From positions 186,001 to 250,000 of the forward strand of contig JAGB01000002.1 of NCBI GenBank assembly GCA_000526435.1: a stretch of DNA of 64,000 bases, read 5' to 3'. This document shows positions 17,790-28,906 of this stretch, in pieces. Every line of letters starts with the position of its first letter. The first letter of the stretch is position 1. Origin of the DNA: Caldicoprobacter oshimai DSM 21659 (GTDB lineage: Bacteria > Bacillota > Clostridia > Caldicoprobacterales > Caldicoprobacteraceae). The notes beneath the pieces are model-generated. The model was not told the DNA's origin and did not search any database. It saw nothing but the letters and a program-made list of their open reading frames with translations. Made by a program: the position numbers and the translations under genes.

Positions 17790-18533
17790 TCATACACAAT
17801 TTATGCCACTGGCGTTTAATTCAGCAGATTTGCCCATAAGCCGATTGAGTATTTCCTGGTATGCCTCCTCAACTTTGCCCATATCTCGTCTGAACCTGTC
17901 CTTATCGAGCTTCTCACCTGTACGGGTATCCCAGAAGCGGCAGGTGTCGGGCGATATCTCATCGGCCAGTATGACTTCACCGTTGAAGCGCCCAAACTCC
18001 AGCTTAAAATCGATGAGCTCCACGTTGACGTATTTCAGATAATCAGACAGGATTTGATTTACTCGAAGCGACATATCGGCAATCCTGGCCACCTCCTCTT
18101 TGGTAGCCAGTTCCATGGCATAGATGTGATACTCGTTCACCATTGGATCTCCCAGTTCATCATTCTTATAGCAGTACTCAAGAACGGTGGTCTTTAGTCT
18201 TGTACCCTCGGGAATCCCCAAACGCTTTGACAAGCTGCCAGCAGCTATGTTTCGCACAATGACCTCCACAGGGATTATCTGAACCTTTTTAACTAAAGTT
18301 TCTCTATCGTTCAGCTCCTGTACATAATGGGTGGGAATTCCGTGCTTTTCAAGAAGCTGAAACAGGTGGTTGGACACCTTGTTGTTGACAACGCCTTTGC
18401 CGGCAATAGTGCCCCTCTTCAAGCCATTAAAAGCTGTGGCATCATCCTTGTACTCTACAATGACATAGTTGGGGTCATCTGTGGCATACACCTTTTTGGC
18501 CTTGCCTTCATAAAGCTGCTGTAATTTTTTCAT
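17790..18533 (-). CDS. purC: SAICAR synthetase
   Basis: The 247-residue ligase adds aspartate to CAIR. Family marks are [35 protein letters not shown] and [10 protein letters not shown], with [12 protein letters not shown] near the C-terminus. Its ATG overlaps the purE stop by four bases (ATGA). The last ~15 residues ([13 protein letters not shown]) are an ordinary variable tail. About 70 bases separate it from purF. Confidence 0.96.
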   Translation of the reverse strand: MKKLQQLYEGKAKKVYATDDPNYVIVEYKDDATAFNGLKRGTIAGKGVVNNKVSNHLFQLLEKHGIPTHYVQELNDRETLVKKVQIIPVEVIVRNIAAGSLSKRLGIPEGTRLKTTVLEYCYKNDELGDPMVNEYHIYAMELATKEEVARIADMSLRVNQILSDYLKYVNVELIDFKLEFGRFNGEVILADEISPDTCRFWDTRTGEKLDKDRFRRDMGKVEEAYQEILNRLMGKSAELNASGINCV

Positions 18534-19024
18534 GATATAACCTCCTCCTGAAGCTTTTTATCCTGCTCAAGCACCTGCTGGGCCATACGCTGTTTATGCT
18601 CCCTTAGCTTATCTGCCAAGTGCTTATAGCGCAAAGCCAGCATTTGCACAGCCAGCAGAGCAGCATTCTCACTCCCGTTGATGGCCACGGTTGCCACGGG
18701 CACTCCCGATGGCATCTGCACTATGGACAGTAGCGAATCTAACCCATCGAGGGTAGAAGACTTGATGGGCAAACCGATAACCGGTAGAGTGGTATAAGCC
18801 GCTAAAACCCCCGGCAGGTGCGCTGCTTTGCCGGCGGCGGCGATCAATACTTCTATGCCATTTTTCTCTGCATCCTGAGCATACCGGGCAGCTTCGACGG
18901 GCGTGCGGTGAGCCGAAAGCACCCGCATCTCCACTTCCACTCCAAAGCCTTCCAAAACCTTTTTGGCGCCCTTTACCACTTCCAGATCGGATATGCTTCC
19001 CATTACAATGCCAACTTTAGGCAT
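18530..19024 (-). CDS. purE: N5-carboxyaminoimidazole ribonucleotide mutase
   Basis: A 164-residue PurE, first gene of the purine cluster. It shows [14 protein letters not shown], the [13 protein letters not shown] catalytic loop, [17 protein letters not shown], and [27 protein letters not shown]. No purK is seen in the window. In organisms lacking PurK a class II PurE acts directly on AIR and CO2; the GKAAHLPG form (rather than GGAAHLPG) should be compared to class II sequences before deciding. The C-terminal 25 residues are charged and helical. Confidence 0.93.
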   Translation of the reverse strand: MPKVGIVMGSISDLEVVKGAKKVLEGFGVEVEMRVLSAHRTPVEAARYAQDAEKNGIEVLIAAAGKAAHLPGVLAAYTTLPVIGLPIKSSTLDGLDSLLSIVQMPSGVPVATVAINGSENAALLAVQMLALRYKHLADKLREHKQRMAQQVLEQDKKLQEEVIS

Positions 19025-19260
19025 CCCTTATCCCTCCCTCTCGCGTAGCTTTTTAGGCTGTTTAAACCCCATTGGCCCTAGCTAACCGGATTTCCGTTTT
19101 GTCCATTTCCTCCAACGTTTGCTATCAGTGAGCACTTGCTGTCAGTCAATGCAAACCACTGTGAAAGCTGTATCAAAGGATCAGGCAGTTTAGACACTGA
19201 AACTCAAAAATGGATACATTATTGCGAGATTTAACGATATTATTCGGTATTTCTAGTATT
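19025..19260 (-). other. Long leader of the purine operon, no recognised riboswitch
   Basis: About 235 bases separate the promoter from the purE start on the minus strand. I looked for purine, ZTP (pfl) and tetrahydrofolate riboswitch cores and saw none. The segment has several short complementary stretches, for example CAGTG repeated near 19127-19197, and could form structure. A PurR-type box with the CCGAA core is not clear. Confidence 0.3.
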
Positions 19261-19289
19261 ATATTAACAGTGATCGGCTTTAATGTCAA
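19261..19289 (-). promoter_or_regulatory. Promoter of the purine operon
   Basis: On the minus strand TTGACA (19289-19284) and TAATAT (19266-19261) are 17 bases apart, a good vegetative promoter reading toward purE. It begins directly after the T-tract of the larC terminator. Confidence 0.75.
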
Positions 19290-19297
19290 TAAAAAAA

Positions 19298-19333
19298 TCG
19301 AACGTTTTTAAAAAGTAAACATCAAACGTTCGA
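19298..19333 (-). terminator. larC intrinsic terminator
   Basis: TCGAACGTTT and AAACGTTCGA form a perfect 10-bp inverted repeat (19333-19324 with 19307-19298 on the minus strand), followed by TTTTTTTATT. The first arm includes the larC stop codon. Because each arm contains AACGTT, an operator role is also possible. Confidence 0.8.
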
Positions 19334-19780
19334 CTCCAAAACTTTTAGCTTTATATCCAGTTTTGAAAACTCCTGCATGGCTTCATCGTATATTTCTCTC
19401 AACGAGACGCCATATGTCCTGGAGGCAAGCCTGCAATCCTCATACTCGGGAGCCGCCTTGAATACTCCATCCCCATAGGCCACCTTGATACGGATATAGC
19501 CATATCGGGTGCTCACTTTTATCCATTGTCTTTGCAGCGTCTTTCTGAAAGCGCTGTAGCTTCTTACCCCCAGGGTGGTGGTCTCCCTCAGCAGTATATC
19601 CTCCAGCTTCTCCTGATCTTGCGGATGGCACAACACGCTCACTTTAACACCAGGGCGATTCTTCTTCATGTAAATCGGGGTATACCACACATCAAGGGCA
19701 TTGTGCTGCAGCAGCAGCTCCATCAAAAAGCCCAAAAATTCGCCGCTCATATCATCGATGTTTGTTTCGATAACCTTCAC
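19322..19780 (-). CDS. larC: LarC C-terminal half (LarC2), reached by -1 frameshift
   Basis: Residues from KVIETNIDDMSGEFLGF to the end match the C-terminal domain of LarC, the nickel insertase that makes the nickel-pincer cofactor of lactate racemase. As an independent 152-residue gene it would need the GTG at 19780, where GGGGAGGAG abuts the start codon with almost no spacing. More likely it is translated as a fusion with LarC1: a -1 shift at A-AAA-AAA (19807-19801) continues as IESPGEEVKVIETNIDDMSG. Production of LarC from two frames by ribosomal frameshifting has been described for Lactobacillus plantarum. Confidence 0.88.
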   Translation of the reverse strand: MKVIETNIDDMSGEFLGFLMELLLQHNALDVWYTPIYMKKNRPGVKVSVLCHPQDQEKLEDILLRETTTLGVRSYSAFRKTLQRQWIKVSTRYGYIRIKVAYGDGVFKAAPEYEDCRLASRTYGVSLREIYDEAMQEFSKLDIKLKVLESNV

Positions 19781-19797
19781 CTCCTCCCCAGGGGATT

Positions 19798-20676
19798 CTA
19801 TTTTTTTAACGCCTCACCCCAGCACACCCTCAGGCAGTTGGGCACCTTGTAATCCCTTTTTCCCAATCCATACCCAATTTTCTCTATAACCATGGATGGA
19901 AAGTCAACAAACTCACTGCATAAAGCCGAAAGTATGGCAGCACCGGTGGGAGTGACCAGCTCGCCCTGAGCATTTTTGGAATAAACGGGTATGCCTTTAA
20001 GCAGTTCCAGCGTGGCAGGAGCAGGGACTGGGAATATCCCGTGCTGGCACTTTACAAACCCCCCGCCTACATTTACAGGTGAAGCCATAATAATATCAGG
20101 CTTTAGCATATCTATGCAAATGGCAGTCCCAACGATATCGACGATAGAGTCCACCGCTCCAACTTCGTGAAAATGCACCTGATCATAGGGAATACCGTGG
20201 ATCTTGCCTTCGGCCATGGCCAGCTTCTCGAATATCTTTAAAGCGGTATCCTTAACGCTCTGGGACAACGCGCTGTTTTCTATCAGCTCTTTTATTTCGC
20301 GGAAATTTCTCTGAACCCCTCCTCCATTGTGGGAATGAACATGGGTGTGGCTATGTACGTGGGAATGCTGGTGCACCTCATCGATTTCCATCTGTGAAAA
20401 CTCTTCGGCAGCCTCTTCTTTGTGATGCACGTCATGAACATGCTGATTGTGGTTTACGCCATGACCTTCCTGATGGGAATGAAGAATTCTAACCGTCACA
20501 TCCAATCCCGTAATCCCTTTTTTAACACTTCTTTTAATTTCGATGTCATACTCCTTCAGCCCCAGTTTATCAAGCTCGTTTAAAAAAGCCTGCTGATCCA
20601 ATCCCAAATCCAGCAGTGCCCCCAATGTCATATCGCCGCTGATGCCAGAAAAACAATCAAAATACAGTATTTTCAT
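19798..20676 (-). CDS. larC: LarC N-terminal half (LarC1), nickel-pincer cofactor biosynthesis
   Basis: From ATG 20676 (AAGGAGG eight bases upstream) the 292 residues begin MKILYFDCFSGISGDMTLGA, the LarC signature. Residues ~75-140 carry a long histidine-rich insert (HNQHVHDVHHKEE..., HQHSHVHSHTHVHSH) suited to nickel storage. GAVDSIVDIVGTAICID, VNVGGGFVKCQHG and TPTGAAIL follow, as in the family. The frame ends LKK-stop directly on a poly-A heptamer that allows -1 slippage into LarC2. The full product would be ~451 residues. An upstream ATG at 20706 lacks an SD. No larA or larE is in the window. Confidence 0.9.
   Translation of the reverse strand: MKILYFDCFSGISGDMTLGALLDLGLDQQAFLNELDKLGLKEYDIEIKRSVKKGITGLDVTVRILHSHQEGHGVNHNQHVHDVHHKEEAAEEFSQMEIDEVHQHSHVHSHTHVHSHNGGGVQRNFREIKELIENSALSQSVKDTALKIFEKLAMAEGKIHGIPYDQVHFHEVGAVDSIVDIVGTAICIDMLKPDIIMASPVNVGGGFVKCQHGIFPVPAPATLELLKGIPVYSKNAQGELVTPTGAAILSALCSEFVDFPSMVIEKIGYGLGKRDYKVPNCLRVCWGEALKK
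19801..19807 (-). promoter_or_regulatory. Probable -1 programmed frameshift slippery heptamer (A AAA AAA)
   Basis: The zero frame is TTA AAA AAA TAG on the minus strand. The heptamer A-AAA-AAA lets both tRNALys slip back one base and read ATA GAA TCC onward into LarC2, avoiding the TAG at 19798-19800. A purine-rich GGGGAGGAGG lies downstream. Whether a pseudoknot or hairpin follows was not established. Confidence 0.65.
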
Positions 20677-20886
20677 CGGAATTCCTCCTTTTTTAAATTT
20701 ACTCACCAGCTGTCATTCCAACTGCTCGTTTAAAGGCAGCGCAGTTTTATAAAACCCGTTTACGGGCAAAATATACATTCACCATACTATCGTAAAAAGC
20801 CCCATAACCCCAAATCCTTTACTATTTTACAAATACAAACATTAAATAGCCAGAGGATATATAATGCAATCAGACAATACAAAAAC

Positions 20887-20904
20887 ACCGAGGAACCCCT
20901 CGGT
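20887..20904 (-). terminator. larB terminator
   Basis: On the minus strand ACCGAGG, loop GGTT, CCTCGGT, then GTTTTTGT. It lies 14 bases past the larB stop. It means larC is probably expressed from its own promoter in 20677-20886, a stretch that otherwise shows nothing recognisable. Confidence 0.8.
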
Positions 20905-20917
20905 ATAATAAAATTTG

Positions 20918-21679
20918 CTATGATTGCTGTGCCAAGCGATTTATCAAGCTTGCCATGTATCCTGCCCCAAAGCCATTATCTATATTGACCACCGCCACTC
21001 CGCTTGCACAGCTATTAAGCATGGTCAACAATGCTGACAGCCCGCCAAAGTTGGCACCGTATCCCACGCTGGTAGGAACAGCGATGACGGGTTTGTCCAC
21101 AAGGCCCCCTATCACGCTGGCCAGTGCTCCCTCCATGCCGGCCACCGCTATGACCACATTGGCCTCATTAAGCGTCTTGACATTTGCCAGCAGCCTATGC
21201 AGTCCTGCCACGCCAACATCATACACCCGTTCCACTTTATTGCCCAGAACTTCTGCCGTAATAGCCGCCTCCTCGGCCACGGGCAAATCCGACGTGCCCG
21301 CGCTTACAACGGCTATCTTGCCCTTTGAAACAGGCACTTCGCTTCTTTTCACCACAACGATTCTGGCTATCTCATGATACTCGGCATCGTAAGCCACCTC
21401 TTTGATGGCCTGGTATACCTCCTGGCTTGCCCGGGTGGCAAGGATGTTTCTGTTGCCCCTGGCCATCATACGTTCCACAATGGCCTTTACATGTTCGGGC
21501 CTTTTGCCCTGGCAGTATATCACCTCGGGATAGCCATTGCGGAGCTGGCGGTGGTGATCCACCTTGGCAAAACCAAGGTCTTCAAACGGCAGATATTTCA
21601 AGGCATCGATGGCCTGCTCCACGGTACATCGCCCTGCTTTGACATCCTCCAGTATGAACTTAAGGCGCTCAACATCCAT
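20918..21679 (-). CDS. larB: LarB, pyridinium-3,5-biscarboxylate mononucleotide synthase
   Basis: LarB carboxylates and hydrolyses nicotinic acid adenine dinucleotide in the first step of nickel-pincer nucleotide synthesis. The 253-residue protein has the AIR-carboxylase-like C-terminal domain: VVSAGTSDLPVAEEAA, VYDVGVAGLHRLL, AVAGMEGALASVIGGLV, PTSVGYGANFGGLSALLTML and NIDNGFGAGYMA. The start ATG at 21679 is preceded by GGGAG and matches the family. A longer frame to 21754 lacks an SD. Together with larC it suggests a nickel-pincer enzyme somewhere in the genome. Confidence 0.93.
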   Translation of the reverse strand: MDVERLKFILEDVKAGRCTVEQAIDALKYLPFEDLGFAKVDHHRQLRNGYPEVIYCQGKRPEHVKAIVERMMARGNRNILATRASQEVYQAIKEVAYDAEYHEIARIVVVKRSEVPVSKGKIAVVSAGTSDLPVAEEAAITAEVLGNKVERVYDVGVAGLHRLLANVKTLNEANVVIAVAGMEGALASVIGGLVDKPVIAVPTSVGYGANFGGLSALLTMLNSCASGVAVVNIDNGFGAGYMASLINRLAQQS

Positions 21680-21757
21680 AATTCTCCCTTCCCCTTTCAA
21701 AGTGGTGGCATCACAAAGCAGGTACTCAGCCACCCGCACAACAAAGCGATACAATCC

Positions 21758-23260
<1,503 letters not shown>

Positions 23261-23333
23261 TCATGTAATTGAAAGATAGTCTACCAAAAATGACGCCCCT
23301 CTGTCAACCCGCATTTTCCCGCAAACCTCAGGG

Positions 23334-23498
23334 CTAAATTAAATGGCAACCAAAAACTCTTTTCATCCTTTCGATAATAACCTTGTGGTCCACCAGATAG
23401 AGCTCTTTAAGCCTGGCTTTTATGATCTTCTTCGATCATGTCATGCATTCTTCGTCAAACGGCAAATTTGCCCAGATACGCCGTAGGTAAAACCCAGA
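23334..23498 (-). other. Open frame downstream of ogg interrupted by two stops
   Basis: Past the ogg TGA (23501-23499), the same frame stays open for 20 codons to another TGA (23438-23436, ending EECMT), then 33 codons to TAG (23336-23334) reading IIKARLKELYLVDHKVIIER. The first piece ends much as Ogg itself ends (ARECIT). It could be a decayed extension or a fragment of a lost gene. No homology is claimed. The remaining gap 23225-23333 is the guaB leader and shows nothing recognisable. Confidence 0.25.
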
Positions 23499-24359
23499 TC
23501 ATGTGATGCATTCGCGTGCGTAATAGAACAAATACTGCTGCGCAAAGCCTGCCAGATGGCCAAACTTTCGCCAGGCAAACTCCTTCACCTCTCTGTTGGT
23601 GCCACTACTCTCAGGGTAAAAACGCTGCATAACCTTTTTGATCCACACATCGACCGGGAAGGCCTCGGTCTTACCCATTGAAAACAGAAGAACGCAGTCA
23701 GCCACTTTAGGCCCGACCCCCGGGCAGGCCATAAGAGCTTTGTAAGCCTCTTGATAGGGCAGGCCAGTTATCTGTTCCAAGCGTATCTCACCGCTGCATA
23801 CCATCTCGGCCGTTCTCTTTATGTAGTCCGCCCTGTAACCACACCCACAGGCCATGAGCTGTTCAACCGATGCGCCAGCCAAATCAACCGGAGCAGGAAA
23901 GGTATAGAATTCCCTTCCCCGCCAGCTTACCCTTCTTCCAAACCTGGCTGCCAGATTTTCAATGATACGCTTGATCCTTGGTATGTTGTTGTTAGCCGAT
24001 ATAATGAACGAGATCAGGGTCTCCCATGGGTCCTGATTTAAAATGCGTATCCCCCATCCATACTCCATTGCCTTCTCAAGCACAGGGTCGCAGGATAAAG
24101 CGGCTTTCACCTGGCCGTAATCCCTGTCCATGTCAAAATAGCGTCTCCAAAATGAGCAGTAATCCTCGATGGAAGCATTCTCCAGTAAAACATCCCCCTC
24201 ATGACACGATACCCTTATTACCCTGTCACCTGCGACTCCCACATAACCGGTGCCATCCCAGTTCCACCTGAAAGCCTGCCCGCACTCAAAGATGTGTACA
24301 GGATAAAAATCGTCAACATCTTTCAGGAGTACACCTTCGCTTACCTGTATAATCTCCAA
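23499..24359 (-). CDS. ogg: 8-oxoguanine DNA glycosylase (clostridial Ogg)
   Basis: A 286-residue base-excision repair enzyme of the HhH-GPD superfamily, removing 8-oxoguanine. The N-terminal AlkA/OGG domain has FECGQAFRW. The helix-hairpin-helix is MACPGVGPKVADCVLLF with the Schiff-base lysine, and the catalytic aspartate is in FPVDVWIKKV. C-terminal FAQQYLFYYAREC is family-typical. Start is TTG at 24359 with AGGTGG eight bases upstream. The length is normal for bacterial Ogg. Confidence 0.92.
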   Translation of the reverse strand: MEIIQVSEGVLLKDVDDFYPVHIFECGQAFRWNWDGTGYVGVAGDRVIRVSCHEGDVLLENASIEDYCSFWRRYFDMDRDYGQVKAALSCDPVLEKAMEYGWGIRILNQDPWETLISFIISANNNIPRIKRIIENLAARFGRRVSWRGREFYTFPAPVDLAGASVEQLMACGCGYRADYIKRTAEMVCSGEIRLEQITGLPYQEAYKALMACPGVGPKVADCVLLFSMGKTEAFPVDVWIKKVMQRFYPESSGTNREVKEFAWRKFGHLAGFAQQYLFYYARECIT

Positions 24360-24399
24360 CGCACTACCACCTTTTCATCGTCAATTTTCTCCAAAAATA

Positions 24400-24451
24400 C
24401 AATTTACACTTTATCGCCGCTTTTATCAAGATGACGATAAAGTGTAAATTG
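24400..24451 (-). terminator. Strong nfnB terminator hairpin
   Basis: CAATTTACACTTTATCG (24400-24416) and CGATAAAGTGTAAATTG (24435-24451) are a perfect 17-bp inverted repeat with an 18-base loop, directly after the nfnB stop codon. On the minus strand it is followed by TATTTTTGG. The arms are AT-rich for an intrinsic terminator, so an operator use for ogg, which starts at 24359, cannot be excluded. Confidence 0.7.
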
Positions 24452-25843
<1,392 letters not shown>

Positions 25844-26674
25844 TTACAGCCCCTCCTTCTCCATCAATTTGCAGATGTGCTGCTCCTCTTCCCGGTACAT
25901 ACGCTGCCTCCTCATAGCCTCGTCGAAATCCACCAAGTGCCCATCAAAATCCGGACCGTCCACGCAAGCATAACGGACCTCACCGCCCACGGTGACGCGG
26001 CATCCTCCGCACATACCGGTACCGTCCACCATTATGGGATTCATGCTGACAACGGTGGGCACATTGTACTGCTTGGTAATCTCGGATACTACCTTCATCA
26101 TAATGAGGGGGCCAATTGCGATTACCCTGTCATATACATTTCCCTGATCAAGCAATTCCTTCAAGACGTCGGATACAAACCCTTTGCGCCCGTATGAACC
26201 ATCATCGGTGGTTATATACAAATTATTGCATATGCACCTTATCTCTTTTTCCAGAATAAGGTATTCTTTGCTCCTGGCGCCTACAATCACGTCGACGGAA
26301 GTACCTTTTTCCCATAGATATTTTACCTGCGGGTACAAGGGCGCTACGCCCACCCCGCCGCCTATGCACAGCACGCGCTTTAAGCCATCCAGCTCAGACG
26401 CCCTGCCCAGCGGCCCTACAAAGTCCAGGATGCCATCGCCCTCATTCAGCTTGGCCAAAAGGCGGGTGGTCAACCCAACTTCCTGAAAGATGATGGTAAC
26501 CCATCCCTCCTGCCTGTCGTAATCGGCTATGGTCAAGGGGATCCTCTCCCCTCCCTCCTTCACGCGCAGAATTATGAACTGCCCGGGCATCGCCCTTCGG
26601 GCTACAAACGGCGCCATGACTTTCATAAGCCATATCCCCGGAGCCAGCTTTTCCTTCCGTAAAATCCTGTACAT
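25844..26674 (-). CDS. nfnA: NfnA, small subunit of electron-bifurcating transhydrogenase
   Basis: A 276-residue ferredoxin-NADP reductase-like protein. FAD-binding PGQFIILRV and PLTIADYD are followed by an NAD fold (VLCIGGGVGVAPLYPQVKYL, VIVGARSKEYLILE). The [2Fe-2S] site is GTGMCGGCRVTVGG...YACVDGPDFDGH. This set is shared by NfnA, sulfide dehydrogenase SudB and PyrK-like proteins. The tight nfnA-nfnB order supports NfnA. ATG at 26674 has AAGGGGGAAGG upstream. Confidence 0.88.
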   Translation of the reverse strand: MYRILRKEKLAPGIWLMKVMAPFVARRAMPGQFIILRVKEGGERIPLTIADYDRQEGWVTIIFQEVGLTTRLLAKLNEGDGILDFVGPLGRASELDGLKRVLCIGGGVGVAPLYPQVKYLWEKGTSVDVIVGARSKEYLILEKEIRCICNNLYITTDDGSYGRKGFVSDVLKELLDQGNVYDRVIAIGPLIMMKVVSEITKQYNVPTVVSMNPIMVDGTGMCGGCRVTVGGEVRYACVDGPDFDGHLVDFDEAMRRQRMYREEEQHICKLMEKEGL

Positions 26675-26708
26675 CCATCCTTCCCCCTTTTATTGGTTTA
26701 TTGCTCCT

Positions 26709-27521
26709 TTAAACGACCAGATTTCGTGCCGTGACGTTTACAGCGATCACGTTTATACCAGTCAATCTATCCACATCCTTTGCCACCGCCGACTGTACCT
26801 CTTCCAGCACCACATGTATTCTATAGCCATACTTCACCGCCAAATCGATGTATATTATCAACCCGTCATCCCTGCTGGTAAGGCTGGTATTCAAAACTCT
26901 TGCTACCCCTTCCACCTTTTGAGCATTATACGCTACAATGGACTCAATTGCCGTGTCGGCAATGTAGAACCTGCCCATATAGCTGTAAGTAGGGCGCACC
27001 ACCGTCTTCTCCACCGCTTCCACCTTCTTGCCCTTACCGGCGATCCTGAATATCTTCAGGGGGTCAATGAAATAGCCCGAGAAATCCTTGCGTATCTCGA
27101 ACGTCGGTACCGGGATGACGTGCTTGCCCTGTTCATACCGGTATTTTTGCGCCAGCCTGATTTCCTGGCTGGTTGAAATTTCCTCAATCCTTATGACCTC
27201 GTGAACAGGTGGCAACTCCAAGCGTTTAATTATCCTGTCTATCATCCTCATGGACGTACCAAGGATTAAGATAGAATCAGGCATAACAGCTCTGATAGCC
27301 TCTTTTACCTGCTTTGCATGCTCCTCATCCATAAAAAGAGCTCTCCTGACAGCTGCTATCCTCGTGGACTCCTTTTTGGCAGAAATGCCGGCAACTATCT
27401 TATTGCGCTTTATAAACAGGCCATCGTCGATTATATACTCAATTCCTTTTTCGCTGGCCAGGGTAAGGGCCTTATAGCTCTTACCCGTGCCACTTGGGCC
27501 TATCAAGGCGTAAACCTTCAA
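26709..27521 (-). CDS. P-loop ATPase fused to an Asp23/Gls24-like domain
   Basis: The first ~60 residues contain a Walker A motif, IGPSGTGKSYKAL, within the first 20 residues of the chosen start. The middle has no recognised domain. From about residue 175 (RPTYSYMGRFYIADTAI) to the end (GINVIAVNVTARNLVV) the sequence is Asp23-like: the IADTAIESI start, VEGVARV and a repeated beta pattern. Asp23 proteins are envelope-stress or cell-wall-linked factors in Firmicutes. TTG at 27521 is chosen, with AAGGGGAGG six bases ahead; the longer ATG frame at 27557 overlaps the malic-enzyme stop. Function unknown. Confidence 0.75.
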   Translation of the reverse strand: MKVYALIGPSGTGKSYKALTLASEKGIEYIIDDGLFIKRNKIVAGISAKKESTRIAAVRRALFMDEEHAKQVKEAIRAVMPDSILILGTSMRMIDRIIKRLELPPVHEVIRIEEISTSQEIRLAQKYRYEQGKHVIPVPTFEIRKDFSGYFIDPLKIFRIAGKGKKVEAVEKTVVRPTYSYMGRFYIADTAIESIVAYNAQKVEGVARVLNTSLTSRDDGLIIYIDLAVKYGYRIHVVLEEVQSAVAKDVDRLTGINVIAVNVTARNLVV

Positions 27522-27540
27522 GGCTTGCCTCCCCTTAATC

Positions 27541-28714
27541 TCATATTCGCGCCACACCGGATTGTCTGGCAGCCTGCGCCACAGCCTGGGCTACGGTCTG
27601 CCCCACCCGTTTATCAAAGGGAGCTGGTATTATATATTCCTCGTTGAGCTCATCATCGCTTACCAACGACGCTATGGCATATGCCGCCGCTATCTTCATC
27701 TCATCGTTTATATCCCTTGCCCTCACGTCAAGAGCCCCTCTGAAAATGCCAGGGAAAGCCAGCACATTGTTTATCTGATTTGCAAAATCCGAGCGCCCTG
27801 TTCCCACTACCCTGGCCCCTGCCTCCTTGGCTTCATCCGGCATTATCTCGGGCACCGGATTGGCCATAGCAAAGACTATGGGGTCCCTGGCCATGGATTT
27901 AACCATTTCTTTTGTAAGCATGCCAGCGGCCGACAGGCCGATAAAGACGTCAGCTCCTGCGATCACATCCTTCAGGCTTCCCCTTTTCCGCTCGGGGTTT
28001 GTGTGCTTTGCCATCTCGGCCTTTTTCGGCATTCAAGCCCTCCCGGCCCTCATAAATAGCACCCATCCTGTCACACAGTATGACGTTTTTAAGCCCTACA
28101 GCCATCAACAGCCTGGTAACGGCAATCCCCGCTGCACCAGCGCCGTTTACCACCACCGATATATCCTTCATGTCCTTGCCTACTATCTTGAGAGCATTGA
28201 TCAGAGCAGCAAGGGTCACCACCGCAGTGCCGTGCTGGTCATCGTGAAACACGGGAATATCGCACTCGGTTTTAAGCCTTCTTTCTATCTCAAAACACCT
28301 AGGCGCCGATATGTCTTCAAGGTTTATACCTCCAAAGCTTCCGGATATGAGCTTTATGGTGTTTACGATCTCGTCTACGTCTTTTGACCTTATGCATATG
28401 GGAAAGGCATCTACATCGGCAAACAGCTTAAACAGCACGCACTTTCCTTCCATAACCGGCATGCCAGCCTCGGGCCCTATATCGCCCAGTCCCAGCACTG
28501 CCGACCCGTCGGTCACTACAGCCACCAGGTTCCATCTCCGGGTATATTCATACGAAAGGTTGACGTCCTTTTGTATGGCCAGACAGGGCTGTGCAACCCC
28601 TGGCGTATAAGCCAATGACAAGTCCTTCTTGTCTTTGATGGATACCCTGCTTACGACTTCTATCTTGCCCTTCCACTGCCTGTGGAGCTCCAGGGCTTCC
28701 TGCTGTATCGCCAT
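27541..28714 (-). pseudogene. NAD(P)-dependent malic enzyme, single-base frameshift
   Basis: The pieces read as one ~390-residue malic enzyme that decarboxylates malate to pyruvate. The first frame (from ATG 28714) has YTPGVAQPC, VTDGSAVLGLGDIGP, FHDDQHGTA and NGAGAAGIAV. After about NAEK it leaves frame. The second frame resumes AEMAKHTNPERK, ADVFIGLSAAG and ANPVPEIMPDEA to the stop at 27541. The shift lies at an A5 run (plus-strand T5, 28022-28026): removing one base gives a continuous protein of normal length. An assembly or sequencing error, recent inactivation, or +1 frameshifting would all look alike. An ATG at 28032 with GGGAGG ahead could permit a separate C-terminal half. Confidence 0.85.
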
Positions 28715-28906
28715 ACAACTATTCCCCTTTCTTACATGCTTAAAGCACTCAATATGGCCCTCGCTCACATCTTATGCCTGATTTTACATTACAACAATGC
28801 TGATTTTATTAACACAATTCACCCCGTCTGCTCCCTATGACTTTCAAATAAAGTGCTGAAGGCCCAAATTAAAAGGCGTCAACGAAGACCAATTGCTCTG
28901 CAAAAA

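Noticed and set aside
28032-28768. Reading the malic-enzyme pieces as two separate genes
   Set aside because: Both align end to end with one family after removal of one base; only the internal ATG gives slight support for a split gene.
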